DNA of 33,592 nucleotides, taken from the NCBI GenBank assembly GCA_019510195.1, contig JAEKKW010000060.1:1-33592 (forward strand), in the 5' to 3' direction. The translations under genes and the position numbers were made by a program. Below, one piece after another: positions 7,901 to 15,655 of the stretch (position 1 is the first letter of the stretch; each line of letters starts with the position of its first letter). Source of the DNA: Lysobacterales bacterium (GTDB lineage Bacteria > Pseudomonadota > Gammaproteobacteria > Xanthomonadales > Xanthomonadaceae). The notes beneath the pieces are model-generated. The model was not told the origin of the DNA and did no database searches. It worked only from the letters and a program-made list of their open reading frames with translations.

Positions 7901-9266
7901 ACAATGTGCGTTCCAGCTTCGAGTACGGCCATGCGCGGCGCAGGGTGTCGAACAGCGCGTCCTCGTTCCATTCGCCGCAAGCGACTTCGGCGACGATTTG
8001 TTGTGCGAGAACATCGATCGGCGCCGGCGGCATGATGAGGGCATCGAGTTCATGCCGTCGCACGGAATCCAGCAGCGCCGCGCATTCCACCAGTTCGTCG
8101 CGGGTGGTCGGGACGATGCGCCCCTTCGGCATGCCGCCGACGTGGTGGCTGGCGCGGCCGACACGCTGCAGGAAGGCGGCGATGCTGCGCGGCGATCCGA
8201 TCTGCACGACGAGATCGACGTCGCCGATGTCGATGCCGAGTTCCAGCGATGCGGTCGCAACCAGCACCTTCAGCTGGCCGTGCTTGAGCTTCTGCTCGGC
8301 GTCGAGGCGCAACTCCTTGGCCAGTGATCCGTGGTGGGCGGCGACGTGTTCCTTGCCCAGTCGTTCGCCGAGATGGCGGGCGGCGCGCTCGGCCATCCGC
8401 CGGGTGTTGACGAAAACCAGGGTGGTGCGGTGCTGATCGACCAATTCGGCGATGCGGTCGTAGACCAGCTCCCACTGCTCGTTTGACATCACCGCCTGCA
8501 ACGGCACCGGCGTCAATTCCAATGCGAGGTCGCGCGGCTTGGAGTGGCCGATGTCGATCAGCGTGCAATCGGGCCTGCCATCGGCGCCGACGTTCGCGGT
8601 TCCGACCAGGTAGCGCGCGACTTCCTCGATCGGTTTCTGCGTCGCCGAGAGTCCGATGCGGGCGATACGACGGCCTGCCAGCGCATCCAGCCGTTCCAGC
8701 GACAGCGCGAGATGACTGCCGCGCTTGCTCTGCACCACGGCGTGGATTTCGTCGACGATCGCCGTGCGCACGCCCTTGAGCATGTCGCGTCCTGAATCCG
8801 AACCGAGCAGGATGTACAGCGATTCCGGCGTCGTCACCAGGATGTGCGGCGGATGCTTGCGGATTGCCGCGCGTTCGCCCTGCGGCGTGTCACCGGTGCG
8901 CACCGCGGTGCGGATGGCCACGTCGGGCAGGCCGAGGCGCGCGAGTTCCTCGCGGATGCCGGCCAGCGGTGCCTCGAGGTTGAGATGGATGTCATTGGAC
9001 AGCGCCTTCAACGGCGAGACGTACAGCACCTGCACGCCTTCCGGCAGTTCGCCCCGGGCAAGTCCATCACGCACCAGCGCATCGATCGCGGCGAGGAAGG
9101 CGGTCAGCGTCTTGCCCGATCCGGTGGGGGCGGCCACCAGCGTGTGCCGGCCGGCGGCGATCGCCGGCCACGCAGCGACCTGGGCATCGGTGGGACCGGG
9201 GAAACTGCGCGCGAACCAGCCGGCCACGGCCGGGTGGAATTGCGCCAGGGCGGGATGCGAAGCCAT
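4878..9266 (-). CDS. lhr: Lhr, large superfamily 2 DNA helicase
   Basis: A 1462-residue helicase of the long Lhr type (E. coli about 1538). Residues 20-45 hold a Q-motif-like region. Walker A APTGSGKT is at 46-53, and the DEAH-box variant DEIH is at 172-175 followed by QSKRGSH. Motif III-like GLSATQ and the motif VI region IQRVGRAS-like (FLQRVGRASH) follow. Next come the winged helix, the beta-barrel core with VIHTPHGSRVN, and a long C-terminal region of winged-helix repeats ending in RYGVVCWRILEREA. In E. coli the Lhr C-terminal region has been linked to uracil-DNA glycosylase activity; I did not confirm the residue here. It acts in DNA repair, translocating on single-stranded DNA. The start gives MASHPAL just before the helicase fold. 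The open frame continues upstream across prmC, but that part has no helicase character. Confidence 0.95.
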   Translation of the reverse strand: MASHPALAQFHPAVAGWFARSFPGPTDAQVAAWPAIAAGRHTLVAAPTGSGKTLTAFLAAIDALVRDGLARGELPEGVQVLYVSPLKALSNDIHLNLEAPLAGIREELARLGLPDVAIRTAVRTGDTPQGERAAIRKHPPHILVTTPESLYILLGSDSGRDMLKGVRTAIVDEIHAVVQSKRGSHLALSLERLDALAGRRIARIGLSATQKPIEEVARYLVGTANVGADGRPDCTLIDIGHSKPRDLALELTPVPLQAVMSNEQWELVYDRIAELVDQHRTTLVFVNTRRMAERAARHLGERLGKEHVAAHHGSLAKELRLDAEQKLKHGQLKVLVATASLELGIDIGDVDLVVQIGSPRSIAAFLQRVGRASHHVGGMPKGRIVPTTRDELVECAALLDSVRRHELDALIMPPAPIDVLAQQIVAEVACGEWNEDALFDTLRRAWPYSKLERTLFDAVVKMLAEGFTTRRGTRSAWIHRDAVHGQLRARKGARTTATMSGGTIPDTADYAVVLEPQSVMIGTVNEDFAIESLAGDIFQLGNASYRIMRVEAGRLRVEDAEGQPPNIPFWLGEAPGRTDELSHSVSRLRGELEARLRGEDGSIDIPSAIAWLRAELKLDDNAARQIAEYCAEQLAGFGVLPTLERMTMERFFDESGGTQLVIHTPHGSRVNRAWGLALRKRFCRSFNFELQAAATENAIVLSLSTSHSFPLDDVAHFLHSNSAKDVLVQALLDAPLFPARWRWNATTALALPRFIGGKKVAPQLQRMKSEDLLATVFPDQVACLENIVGEREIPDHPLVAQTLHDCLEEAMDTEGWLAMLRKLESGEISIVARDLTAPTPFAAEALNAQPYAFLDDAPLEERRTQAVQTRRYSDPQQASDLGRLDALAIEQVREDAWPQARSDDEVHDALMSLGAITASEAEASEWPETLRNLAKQQRATLLVDVDLWCAAERLSMLQVIHPGAALQPHIDAAPGYADLAWTREDAVRELLRMRLTGSGPVTVAALASTLTIDPGDIDIGLAMLERDGYAMRGRFDPDIDGEQWCERNLLARIHRLTLGKLRREIEPVPPRDFLRFLCEWQHVAPSSRLRGPEALAGVLAQLEGYEAAAASWEGELLPARVGDYSIHWLDELCQAGRIAWARLRAPNPESGTRANSPVRATPIVLVPRRTLPLWSRQVDAARDDAPLSSRAQKVADALRTHGASFFDELLDETRLLQTELEDALAELVARGMVSCDSFSGLRALLLPQGKRPKASARRVRRGLVSGIRDAGRWTLARAPRPRLSKAGSSDAATSESEDIEQIARVLLRRYGVVCWRILEREAAWLPPWRELVRVYRRLEARGELRGGRFVAGLVGEQFALPEAVAALRAIRKKAPDGVMLQVSAFDPLNLVGTLLPGPRLPRIAGARLLVRDGLPLTSFVAGEFTTLSPLSPEDEAEARRLLRLDPAHARRIDSQNLSIESQ

Positions 9267-9363
9267 GGCCGGATTATCCGCCGTGGCTCCCGACCCGCCC
9301 TGAATGCCGGGATGGAAGTCGAAGCGGATCTGGCCGTGCATCCGCGCAGAGTGGGGTGGTGCT

Positions 9364-9380
9364 GTCTCAGTGGTTGAGAC
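9364..9380. repeat. Short perfect inverted repeat in the lhr-prmC divergent region
   Basis: GTCTCA and TGAGAC form 6-bp arms around GTGGT, 16 bases before the prmC start and between two divergent genes. It could be a dimeric-repressor operator or a small hairpin. No regulator is indicated. Confidence 0.35.
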
Positions 9381-9395
9381 CGGTAGCATGGCGGG

Positions 9396-10232
9396 ATGAA
9401 TTTCCCGCCCATCCGCGAACTCCTCGCTGGCGCCGGCCGTCGCATCGATCCGGTCGACGCCGAGTGGCTGTTGCTGCACGTGATCGATCGTTCGCACACT
9501 TGGCTCTTCACCAACCGCGACGCCGTGCTCGGCCACGAACAGGCCCGCAACTTCGAATTGCTGGTGAAACGACGCGAACAGGGCGAACCGGTGGCCTATC
9601 TGACCGGCCGCCGCGGATTCTGGTCGCTCGATCTCGAAGTCACGCCGGCGACGCTGATTCCGCGCCCGGAAACCGAGTTGCTGGTGGAGCTGGCGCTGGA
9701 ACGGTTGCCGATTGATCGCACATCGCGCGTTGCCGATCTCGGCACCGGCAGCGGGGCGATTGCGCTGGCCATCGCAAACGAACGCAAGCAATCGCAGGTC
9801 ATCGCCACCGACGCCAGCAGCGACGCGCTCGAAGTCGCGCAACGCAACGCTCAACGCCTCGCCATCGCCAATGTCGAATTCCGCCGCGGCGAATGGTTCG
9901 CGCCGTTGCACGGGGAACGCTTCGACCTCATCGCCAGCAATCCGCCTTATGTCGCCGTCGGCGATCCTCATCTCGACGCCGGCGACCTGCGTTTCGAGCC
10001 GGCGTCGGCGCTGTCATCGGGAGGCGATGGGCTCGACGACATCCGCATCATCGTGGCCCACGCGCCGGCCCACCTCCGCGATGGTGGTTGGCTGATGCTG
10101 GAACACGGCCACGACCAGGGCGCGGCCGTGCGCGCCTTGCTCGAACAGGAGGGATTCGTCGAAGTGGCGACGCGACGCGACCTCGAAGGCCGCGATCGCG
10201 TCACGCTGGGGCGATTAAACTCCACGCATTGA
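9396..10232 (+). CDS. prmC: PrmC (HemK), release-factor glutamine N5-methyltransferase
   Basis: A 278-residue class I SAM-dependent methyltransferase that methylates the Gln of the GGQ motif in release factors RF1 and RF2. An N-terminal helical substrate-binding domain (1-75) is followed by the PrmC signature LIPRPETE around 87-94. The SAM loop [10 protein letters not shown] is at 114-123 and the catalytic NPPY at 182-185. Length and motifs are complete. The start has no clear Shine-Dalgarno. A TAGCAT six bases upstream could be a -10 that produces a leaderless message. In E. coli prmC follows prfA; here it lies 16 kb away, upstream of a peptidase gene. Confidence 0.96.
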   Translation: MNFPPIRELLAGAGRRIDPVDAEWLLLHVIDRSHTWLFTNRDAVLGHEQARNFELLVKRREQGEPVAYLTGRRGFWSLDLEVTPATLIPRPETELLVELALERLPIDRTSRVADLGTGSGAIALAIANERKQSQVIATDASSDALEVAQRNAQRLAIANVEFRRGEWFAPLHGERFDLIASNPPYVAVGDPHLDAGDLRFEPASALSSGGDGLDDIRIIVAHAPAHLRDGGWLMLEHGHDQGAAVRALLEQEGFVEVATRRDLEGRDRVTLGRLNSTH

Positions 10233-10251
10233 CCGCAACCGCAGGATTCCC

Positions 10252-11205
10252 ATGCGCACCCTCTATCCCGAGATCGAGCCGTACCAGAGCGGCATGCTGG
10301 CCGTCAGCGACCGCCATTCCATCTACTGGGAACAGTGCGGCAATCCCGACGGCAAGCCGGTGGTGCTGCTGCATGGCGGACCCGGTGCCGGTTGCGGCGC
10401 CAACATGCGGCGTTTCCACGATCCGAAGAAGTACCGGATCATCCTGTTCGACCAGCGCGGCGCCGGGCGCAGCACGCCATTCGCCGACCTGGTCGACAAC
10501 ACGACCTGGGATCTCGTCGCCGACATCGAACGCATCCGCGACATGCTCGGCATCGAGCACTGGCAGGTCTTCGGCGGATCGTGGGGTTCGACGCTGGCGC
10601 TGGCCTATGCCGAGAAGCATCCCGAGCGCGTGACCGAACTGGTGCTGCGCGGCATCTTCATGCTGCGGCGCTGGGAACTCGAATGGTTCTACCAGGACGG
10701 TGCATCGCGGCTGTTCCCGGATGCGTGGCAGCACTACCTCGCGCCGATTCCGGAAAGCGAACGCGGCGACATGATGGCGGCCTACCACAAGCGCCTGACC
10801 AGCGACGACGAAGCGACGCGGCTGGCGGCGGCGCAGGCGTGGGCGATCTGGGAAGGTGGCACCAGCTATCTGCGCATCCCGGGCGATTACGTCACCAGCC
10901 ACGGCGATCCAAGATTCGCGTTGCCGTTCGCGCGCATCGAGAACCACTACTTCGTCAACAAGGGCTTCTTCGACGCCGACGACCAGTTGCTGCGCGATGC
11001 CCATCGCATCGCCGGCATTCCCGGCGTGATCGTGCACGGACGCTACGACGTGGTGTGCCCGGTGCAGAGCGCCTTCGACCTGCACAAGGCGTGGCCGAAG
11101 TCGGAACTGCATGTCTCGCCGCTATCGGGCCATTCGGCGTTCGAAGCCGAGAACATCGACGCGCTGGTGCGCGCCACCGACCATTTCGCGCCGATCGCGA
11201 TGTGA
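10252..11205 (+). CDS. pip: Proline iminopeptidase (alpha/beta hydrolase, S33 family)
   Basis: A 317-residue cytoplasmic aminopeptidase that removes N-terminal proline from peptides. The oxyanion region HGGPGAG is at 41-47 and the nucleophile elbow GGSWGS places Ser at 110. Asp266 (HGRYDVV) and His294 (LSGHSAF) complete the triad; these numbers agree with what I recall for the X. campestris enzyme. The helical cap carries the EGG and Glu residues that bind the free N-terminus (about 201-203). An AGGA lies just before the ATG. The gene starts 19 bases after prmC, so the two probably share a transcript, though a TAAACT in the prmC end could be an extra -10. It converges on the Nudix gene. Confidence 0.97.
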   Translation: MRTLYPEIEPYQSGMLAVSDRHSIYWEQCGNPDGKPVVLLHGGPGAGCGANMRRFHDPKKYRIILFDQRGAGRSTPFADLVDNTTWDLVADIERIRDMLGIEHWQVFGGSWGSTLALAYAEKHPERVTELVLRGIFMLRRWELEWFYQDGASRLFPDAWQHYLAPIPESERGDMMAAYHKRLTSDDEATRLAAAQAWAIWEGGTSYLRIPGDYVTSHGDPRFALPFARIENHYFVNKGFFDADDQLLRDAHRIAGIPGVIVHGRYDVVCPVQSAFDLHKAWPKSELHVSPLSGHSAFEAENIDALVRATDHFAPIAM

Positions 11206-11211
11206 GCGCTG

Positions 11212-11766
11212 CTAACGCGCCGGAGTTCCATCCGGTTCGTGGTCGATCATCCACAACCCCGCCCACAGCTTGAGGTCGAGTTCGTAGCCTTCGGCATGTT
11301 TCTGCATCAACCACGCCGGAGCCTCGCTGCGCGGCACCGCGTGCACGGTGATGCCTTCGCCGGGCGTGCCACCGCCTTCACCCACGCGCACGAGGTCGCG
11401 GGCGCGCACGAAGGCAATGCGTTCGTTGCTCATGCCGGAGCTGGTTGGCCCGATCAACAGCACGCGCGCATCGCGCGCATCCCAGCCGGTTTCCTCGATC
11501 AGTTCGCGGCGGGCAGCTTCCTCCAGCGTGTCATCGTCGTGCTCGTCGCCGACCAGGCCCGCCGGCATCTCGATGGTGCGCGCCTGCAGCGGCACGCGGT
11601 ATTGCTCGACGAACAGCACTTCGTCATCCGGCGTCACCGCGATGATCAGCACCGCCATGCCGTCGCGATGCACGCGTTCGCACGATTCCCAGGTTCCACG
11701 CCTGACCAGGCGCAACCACTTGCCTTCGTACAGGAGCTCGCCGGGGACGTCGACTTGGTGGGCCAT
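11212..11766 (-). CDS. Nudix hydrolase, ADP-ribose pyrophosphatase-like
   Basis: A 184-residue Nudix protein. Relatives split ADP-ribose or other nucleoside diphosphate sugars. The Nudix box runs from Gly73 to Trp95 and ends in RELIEETGW, with the metal-binding Glu residues 88, 91 and 92 present. The earlier Glu of the consensus is Asp at 79. EQYRVPLQ at 54-61 and EMPAGLV at 66-72 are typical of the ADP-ribose class, which acts as a dimer. It is the last of three closely spaced genes after a nitroreductase and an exonuclease, six bases from the latter. Exact substrate is unknown. Confidence 0.88.
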   Translation of the reverse strand: MAHQVDVPGELLYEGKWLRLVRRGTWESCERVHRDGMAVLIIAVTPDDEVLFVEQYRVPLQARTIEMPAGLVGDEHDDDTLEEAARRELIEETGWDARDARVLLIGPTSSGMSNERIAFVRARDLVRVGEGGGTPGEGITVHAVPRSEAPAWLMQKHAEGYELDLKLWAGLWMIDHEPDGTPAR

Positions 11767-11772
11767 GTGATC

Positions 11773-12714
11773 TCAGGTTGCAGATTGCTTGATTGAAGCA
11801 GGGGAATCGAGGCCTGCGGCGGCCTGCAGGCGGCGGCGGGTCAGCGGGCCGAAGCGCAGGCTATCGCACAGGGATGACAGCGTCGCTGCATCGGCGTTGT
11901 TGCGCGCAAACGGTGCCTCGTGCGGATGCAAGGGCGCATCGACGGCGATCGTGGTGAGCTGGCGATACATCAGCACGTTCTCGCGATGTTCGCGCAGCGA
12001 TGCCGCCGCGCGCGCCGAACCGCGCTGGCGCAGGAACGGCACTTCGTCGACGCGCGCGAGCAGGGCGTCGAGCGACCCGAAGTGCGAGATCAGCACCGCC
12101 GCGGTTTTCTGGCCGATGCCGGGCACGCCGGGAATGTTGTCGACCGCACCGCCGCACAAGGCGAGGTAATCGGCGATCTGAGTCGCCATTACGCCATGTT
12201 TCGCCTTGACACCGGCTTCGCCCCAGCGCAGGCCGCGGGCGAAATCGAACTGTTCGTCGTCGCCCTGCAGCAATTGCGACAGGTCCTTGTCGGCCGAGAC
12301 GATCACGCCGCGCGCGTTGTGCGCGCGCGACTGCACCAGCGCGCTGCCGATCAGGTCGTCGGCTTCGTAGTCGGCATGCGCCAACACGGCGAGCCCGAGC
12401 GCTGCGCTGATCGCCTTGCAATGCGCGAACTGGCGGCGCAACTCTTGCGGCGCCGGCTCGCGGTTGGCCTTGTACGCGGGATAGAGGCGATTGCGGAAGC
12501 ATGAATCCAGCGCCTCGTCGAAGGCGACCACGACATGCTGCGGGCGCTCGCGTTCGATCAATTCCACCAGGAAGCGCGCGAAACCGTGGACGGCGTTGAG
12601 CGGCCAGCCGTCGTCGTCGTGCCATTCGTCCGGCATCGAATGCCAGGCGCGGAACACGTACATGCTGGCATCGACCAGGTACAGGGTCGGGCGCGGATGC
12701 AGCACCCGGCTCAT
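11773..12714 (-). CDS. 5'-3' exonuclease / flap endonuclease, Xni-like
   Basis: A 313-residue FEN-family nuclease without polymerase, comparable with ExoIX (Xni) or the N-terminal domain of DNA polymerase I. Metal-binding acidic residues are present: Asp15 in LVDAS, Asp66 in VAFDE, Glu117/Asp119/Asp120 in YEADD, and Asp142/Asp144 in SADKDL. Asp192 precedes the helix-three-turn-helix PGVPGIGQKTA (195-205) that holds DNA. E. coli Xni lacks part of the metal set, but here it looks complete, so real nuclease activity is expected. Likely substrates are flaps or RNA primers. The ATG overlaps the stop of the upstream nitroreductase as ATGA, suggesting coupled translation. Confidence 0.92.
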   Translation of the reverse strand: MSRVLHPRPTLYLVDASMYVFRAWHSMPDEWHDDDGWPLNAVHGFARFLVELIERERPQHVVVAFDEALDSCFRNRLYPAYKANREPAPQELRRQFAHCKAISAALGLAVLAHADYEADDLIGSALVQSRAHNARGVIVSADKDLSQLLQGDDEQFDFARGLRWGEAGVKAKHGVMATQIADYLALCGGAVDNIPGVPGIGQKTAAVLISHFGSLDALLARVDEVPFLRQRGSARAAASLREHRENVLMYRQLTTIAVDAPLHPHEAPFARNNADAATLSSLCDSLRFGPLTRRRLQAAAGLDSPASIKQSAT

Positions 12715-13277
12715 CGCGGCGTCCAGTCGCTGAGCAACGTGGCGGGGTCGGGGCGTTCGCGCTCCGGGGCTTCCAGCAATGGCGTTCCGATGTGGATGAA
12801 ACCGACGATGGCCTCGTCTTCGGCGATGCCGAGATGGGCGCGGATCGTTTCGTCATAGGCGGCCCAGCCGGTCAGCCATTGCGCGCCGAATCCTGCAGCC
12901 TGTGCCGCCTGCAGCAGCGCGAAACACACGCATGATGCGGTGGCGTAGCGTTCGCTGGCGGGGATCTTCTCGTCCGGCCCCTGCTTGGCGATCACGGTGA
13001 CGATCAGCGGCGCGAAACTGAAACGTTCGCGCTCCTTCTGCAGGATGGCGTCACCGGCGTGGGGCTCGCGCTCACGGGTGCGAGCCTCGAGCAATCCGCC
13101 GAGCGCCAGCCGGGCATCGCCGGCGATGCGCAGGAAACGAAACGGTACGCGTTTTCCGTGATCGGGAACACGGATTGCGGACTGCAACATGCGGGCGAGC
13201 CGGATGTCGTCCGGGCCCGGCGCCGACAACTGGCGCGAGGGAACCGACCGGCGGTGATCTAGGCAATCGAAGGTCAT
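12711..13277 (-). CDS. Nitroreductase-family FMN oxidoreductase, YdjA-like
   Basis: A 188-residue minimal nitroreductase fold, near the length of E. coli YdjA (183). The N-terminal HRRSVPSRQLS (8-18) contains the FMN-phosphate-binding Arg-Arg-Ser. GAQWLTGWA in the C-terminal half matches the family's YdjA branch (GAxWxTG). The family uses NAD(P)H to reduce nitro compounds or quinones; the natural substrate is unknown. It is the first gene of the three-gene set with the exonuclease and Nudix hydrolase and is divergent from the DUF1631 gene. Nothing in the sequence explains why a redox enzyme is tied to a nuclease. Confidence 0.88.
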   Translation of the reverse strand: MTFDCLDHRRSVPSRQLSAPGPDDIRLARMLQSAIRVPDHGKRVPFRFLRIAGDARLALGGLLEARTREREPHAGDAILQKERERFSFAPLIVTVIAKQGPDEKIPASERYATASCVCFALLQAAQAAGFGAQWLTGWAAYDETIRAHLGIAEDEAIVGFIHIGTPLLEAPERERPDPATLLSDWTPR

Positions 13278-13325
13278 GGACGTGTGATGATTTCCTGCTT
13301 AGGATGGTGACAGGGGGGATTCTTT

Positions 13326-13345
13326 CCGCCGCCTTCGGGCGGCGG
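13326..13345 (+). promoter_or_regulatory. Very stable UUCG hairpin in the leader of the DUF1631 gene
   Basis: CCGCCGCC, TTCG, GGCGGCGG forms a perfect 8-bp GC-only stem closed by a C(UUCG)G tetraloop, one of the most stable RNA hairpins. No T-run follows, so it is not an intrinsic terminator. It ends 10 bases before the ribosome site. It could stabilise the 5' end, insulate the start site, or bind a protein. Confidence 0.6.
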
Positions 13346-13355
13346 TCGGCATCTC

Positions 13356-13360
13356 AGAGG
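13356..13360 (+). promoter_or_regulatory. Ribosome binding site that decides a TTG start
   Basis: AGAGG lies six bases before an in-frame TTG. No ATG or GTG with a ribosome site is available. An ATG further upstream (13304) would put the UUCG hairpin in the coding region and has no Shine-Dalgarno. Confidence 0.5.
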
Positions 13361-13366
13361 TATGGC

Positions 13367-15637
13367 TTGACTCGGAATGATTCCACATTTCCCGCGACAA
13401 GCCAGGTTGAAGAGCAGCAAAGGAAGGCAGCACGCCTGGTCGCCGAGTTCGTGTCGGCAAAGCTTGCGCCATTCTGGAGCGAGCTGAAGAGCGCGCTCGA
13501 CCGGATTCCGGCCGGCCCCAACAATTTCACCAGCCTGCCGCGCGACCAATTCATCGTGCACGGGATGCTGGACGGCACCCAGGATTGGCATGCGCGCTTG
13601 CGCGCGACACTGGAAGCCGATGCGATGTCGTGGTGGCATCGCCAGACGGCACGCAGCGGAACCGCGCTGACCCTGATGGGCGAGAGCGAGCTGCTGCTCG
13701 AGATCGATTCGCAACAGGCCAATGAGGTGGTCCGCGCGCGGTTGGGGCCGCTGGCCCAGCGGCTGGATCGCGCGGTCGATGCGTTTGCGCGCGGCGCGGG
13801 ACTGCCCGGACACGATTGTCCGTTGAGCGTGGAAGGCATTACCCGCAGTTTCATGTCGACCTTCGATCGCGAGGCACTGACGCCGACGCTGATCCCGTTG
13901 CTGATGCGGCATTACGAAGCGCAGATGGCGGTGGTCCTGCGCGCGCTGATCCCGGAACTGCTGCGGGTGATCGGTGACGGTGAATCACGGGCCGAGGCCT
14001 ACGACAGCCCGGCTTCCGGACAGGCCGCGAGTGGCGGAAGTGGCGGTTGGCAGCCGGATGGCGGAATGGTCGAAACCCTGCCGGCAAATGTTGGTGGCCA
14101 TGGTGCCGCGGGAATTGAAGAAAGCCAGGGCAGCGAACACACGCCGGCATCCGGTAGCGGGGCGCGCGTGCCCGTCGACATCGCCAGTTACGCCGGCGTT
14201 CGCCCCGAAACCCGTTACCGCGCCCGTGTCCATTCGCAACTGGACGCCTGGCGCCGTCGCGTCAGCAATGGCGAAGGCGGCCCGCGCATTGCACCAACCG
14301 CGATGGCGCGGGTGATCAATACCTCCGAAGTGCTCACGATCGCCTCCGTCCTCCAGGGCGACGATCCGGCACCGTTCGTGCGGGCATTGCGCGGCGAAGA
14401 CGACCGTTCCTTGCCGATGGTGATCCGCCACGAACTGATGACGGCCGCCGGCCAGTTCGGTTTCGATCCCCAGCAATCGTCGTTCGCGGAAGTCGAGGAG
14501 GACGCGGTCGATCTGGTCGCGATGCTGTTCGATGGCCTGCAGCGTGCCAACGCCTTCGAGGAACCGGCGACGCAGATGATGGGCAAGCTGGTCGTGCCCT
14601 ACGTCAAGGTGGCGGTGATCGACGATTCGCTGTTCGAAAATCGCGGTCATCCCGCGCGCAGGTTGCTCGATGCGCTGGTCGAAGCCTGCGACGGCAATAC
14701 CGGCGACACCCACGCCAGCCGTTCGATGCTGGAGCGTGCATCGCAGGTGGTCGACCAGGTGGTCGCGCGTTTCCAGGAAAACATGGCGATCTTCGATCTC
14801 GCCGCCCGCGAATTGCAGGAACTGCTCGATCGCCAGCGGACGTTGGCGGAAGTGACCGAACGCCGCATCACCGAGACCCTGCAGGGCCAGGAACGCCTGC
14901 GCCAGGCGAGGATGGCCGCGGACGAGGCGGTGAACGCTTCGCTCGAAGGACGCAAGGTGTTGCCGGATACCTTCCGCTTCCTGTCCGAATACTGGCGCAA
15001 CGTGCTGGTGCAGGGCTGGCTGCGTTTCGGCGATCGCTCGCCGCGCTACCAGGCGATGCGCGCGGTCGGCGATGCGTTGTTGCAGATGGACGCCGATGCC
15101 GTGGCCCTGCGCAGCCGCGCGCTGGCCGCCGGTTTCGAGCACAACCGCAGCGCGATCCTCGAGGACCTGCGCTTCGTCGGCTTGCAGGGCGAAGCCGCGA
15201 TCGAGGCGCTGGCGCGACTTGCCAGCGGGCTGTTGCGCGCCGATGCCGCGCCGGATGAAGCGATGCTGTCCAATCCGCTGGAACCGCTGCTCGACGAGCT
15301 GCCGCTGCATGTTCCCGACCTCGAGCGGCGCGCGCGCGGGGTGGACAGCGTGCTGGTGGCGCGCGTGCGCCGGCTGCGTGCCGGCCAGGGGTTGCGCATC
15401 ATCGAGGACGGCGCCCAGGAAACCATGGCCAAGATCGCCTGGGTGAGTGCGATCACCGGTCGTATCCTGGTGGTCAATCGCCGCGGCGAACGGCGGATGG
15501 TGGTGCGGCCGGAAACGCTGGCGGTGTTGATCGCCGATGGTCGCGTCCTGGTGCGCTCGGTCGAGCCGCCAGTTGATCAGGTGATGGCACAGGTCGCCGA
15601 TTCGCTCGGCGAGCGGCGTTTCGCCCAGACAGTGTGA
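13367..15637 (+). CDS. DUF1631-family protein
   Basis: A large protein of about 756 residues from the proposed TTG start. It is mostly helical and has no signal peptide or membrane segment. Segments I recognise as DUF1631: SALDRIPAGPNNF near the N-terminus, LTLMGESELLLEI, then a Gly/Ser/Pro-rich linker (about 210-265). After that come DDPAPFVRALRG-type repeats and the strongly conserved block LVVPYVKVAVIDDSLFENRGHPARR-like (read in pieces). The end has VLVNR-like strands (GRILVVNRRGERR). Function is unknown. Some homologues in Pseudomonas are described as ending in a PilZ domain; here I see no clear RxxxR or D/NxSxxG, so cyclic-di-GMP binding is unproven. The gene stands alone between a divergent nitroreductase operon and a convergent DUF3106 gene. 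Confidence 0.85.
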   Translation: MTRNDSTFPATSQVEEQQRKAARLVAEFVSAKLAPFWSELKSALDRIPAGPNNFTSLPRDQFIVHGMLDGTQDWHARLRATLEADAMSWWHRQTARSGTALTLMGESELLLEIDSQQANEVVRARLGPLAQRLDRAVDAFARGAGLPGHDCPLSVEGITRSFMSTFDREALTPTLIPLLMRHYEAQMAVVLRALIPELLRVIGDGESRAEAYDSPASGQAASGGSGGWQPDGGMVETLPANVGGHGAAGIEESQGSEHTPASGSGARVPVDIASYAGVRPETRYRARVHSQLDAWRRRVSNGEGGPRIAPTAMARVINTSEVLTIASVLQGDDPAPFVRALRGEDDRSLPMVIRHELMTAAGQFGFDPQQSSFAEVEEDAVDLVAMLFDGLQRANAFEEPATQMMGKLVVPYVKVAVIDDSLFENRGHPARRLLDALVEACDGNTGDTHASRSMLERASQVVDQVVARFQENMAIFDLAARELQELLDRQRTLAEVTERRITETLQGQERLRQARMAADEAVNASLEGRKVLPDTFRFLSEYWRNVLVQGWLRFGDRSPRYQAMRAVGDALLQMDADAVALRSRALAAGFEHNRSAILEDLRFVGLQGEAAIEALARLASGLLRADAAPDEAMLSNPLEPLLDELPLHVPDLERRARGVDSVLVARVRRLRAGQGLRIIEDGAQETMAKIAWVSAITGRILVVNRRGERRMVVRPETLAVLIADGRVLVRSVEPPVDQVMAQVADSLGERRFAQTV

Positions 15638-15655
15638 GGCGCCGGTCCGCCGGTA

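Noticed and set aside
5196-8327. A 1043-codon open frame on the plus strand opposite lhr
   Set aside because: It is the complement of a well-conserved helicase. Its translation is Arg/Ala/Gln-rich without domain patterns. High GC lengthens such antisense frames.
9267-9971. N-terminal extension of lhr
   Set aside because: The open frame continues under prmC, but the residues are not helicase-like and the start MASHPAL sits correctly before the Q-motif region.
13304-13366. ATG start for the DUF1631 gene at 13304
   Set aside because: No ribosome site and it would translate the UUCG hairpin; the TTG at 13367 has AGAGG six bases away.
13985-15310. A 441-codon minus-strand frame opposite the DUF1631 gene
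   Set aside because: Composition typical of antisense reading; the plus frame has conserved DUF1631 blocks.
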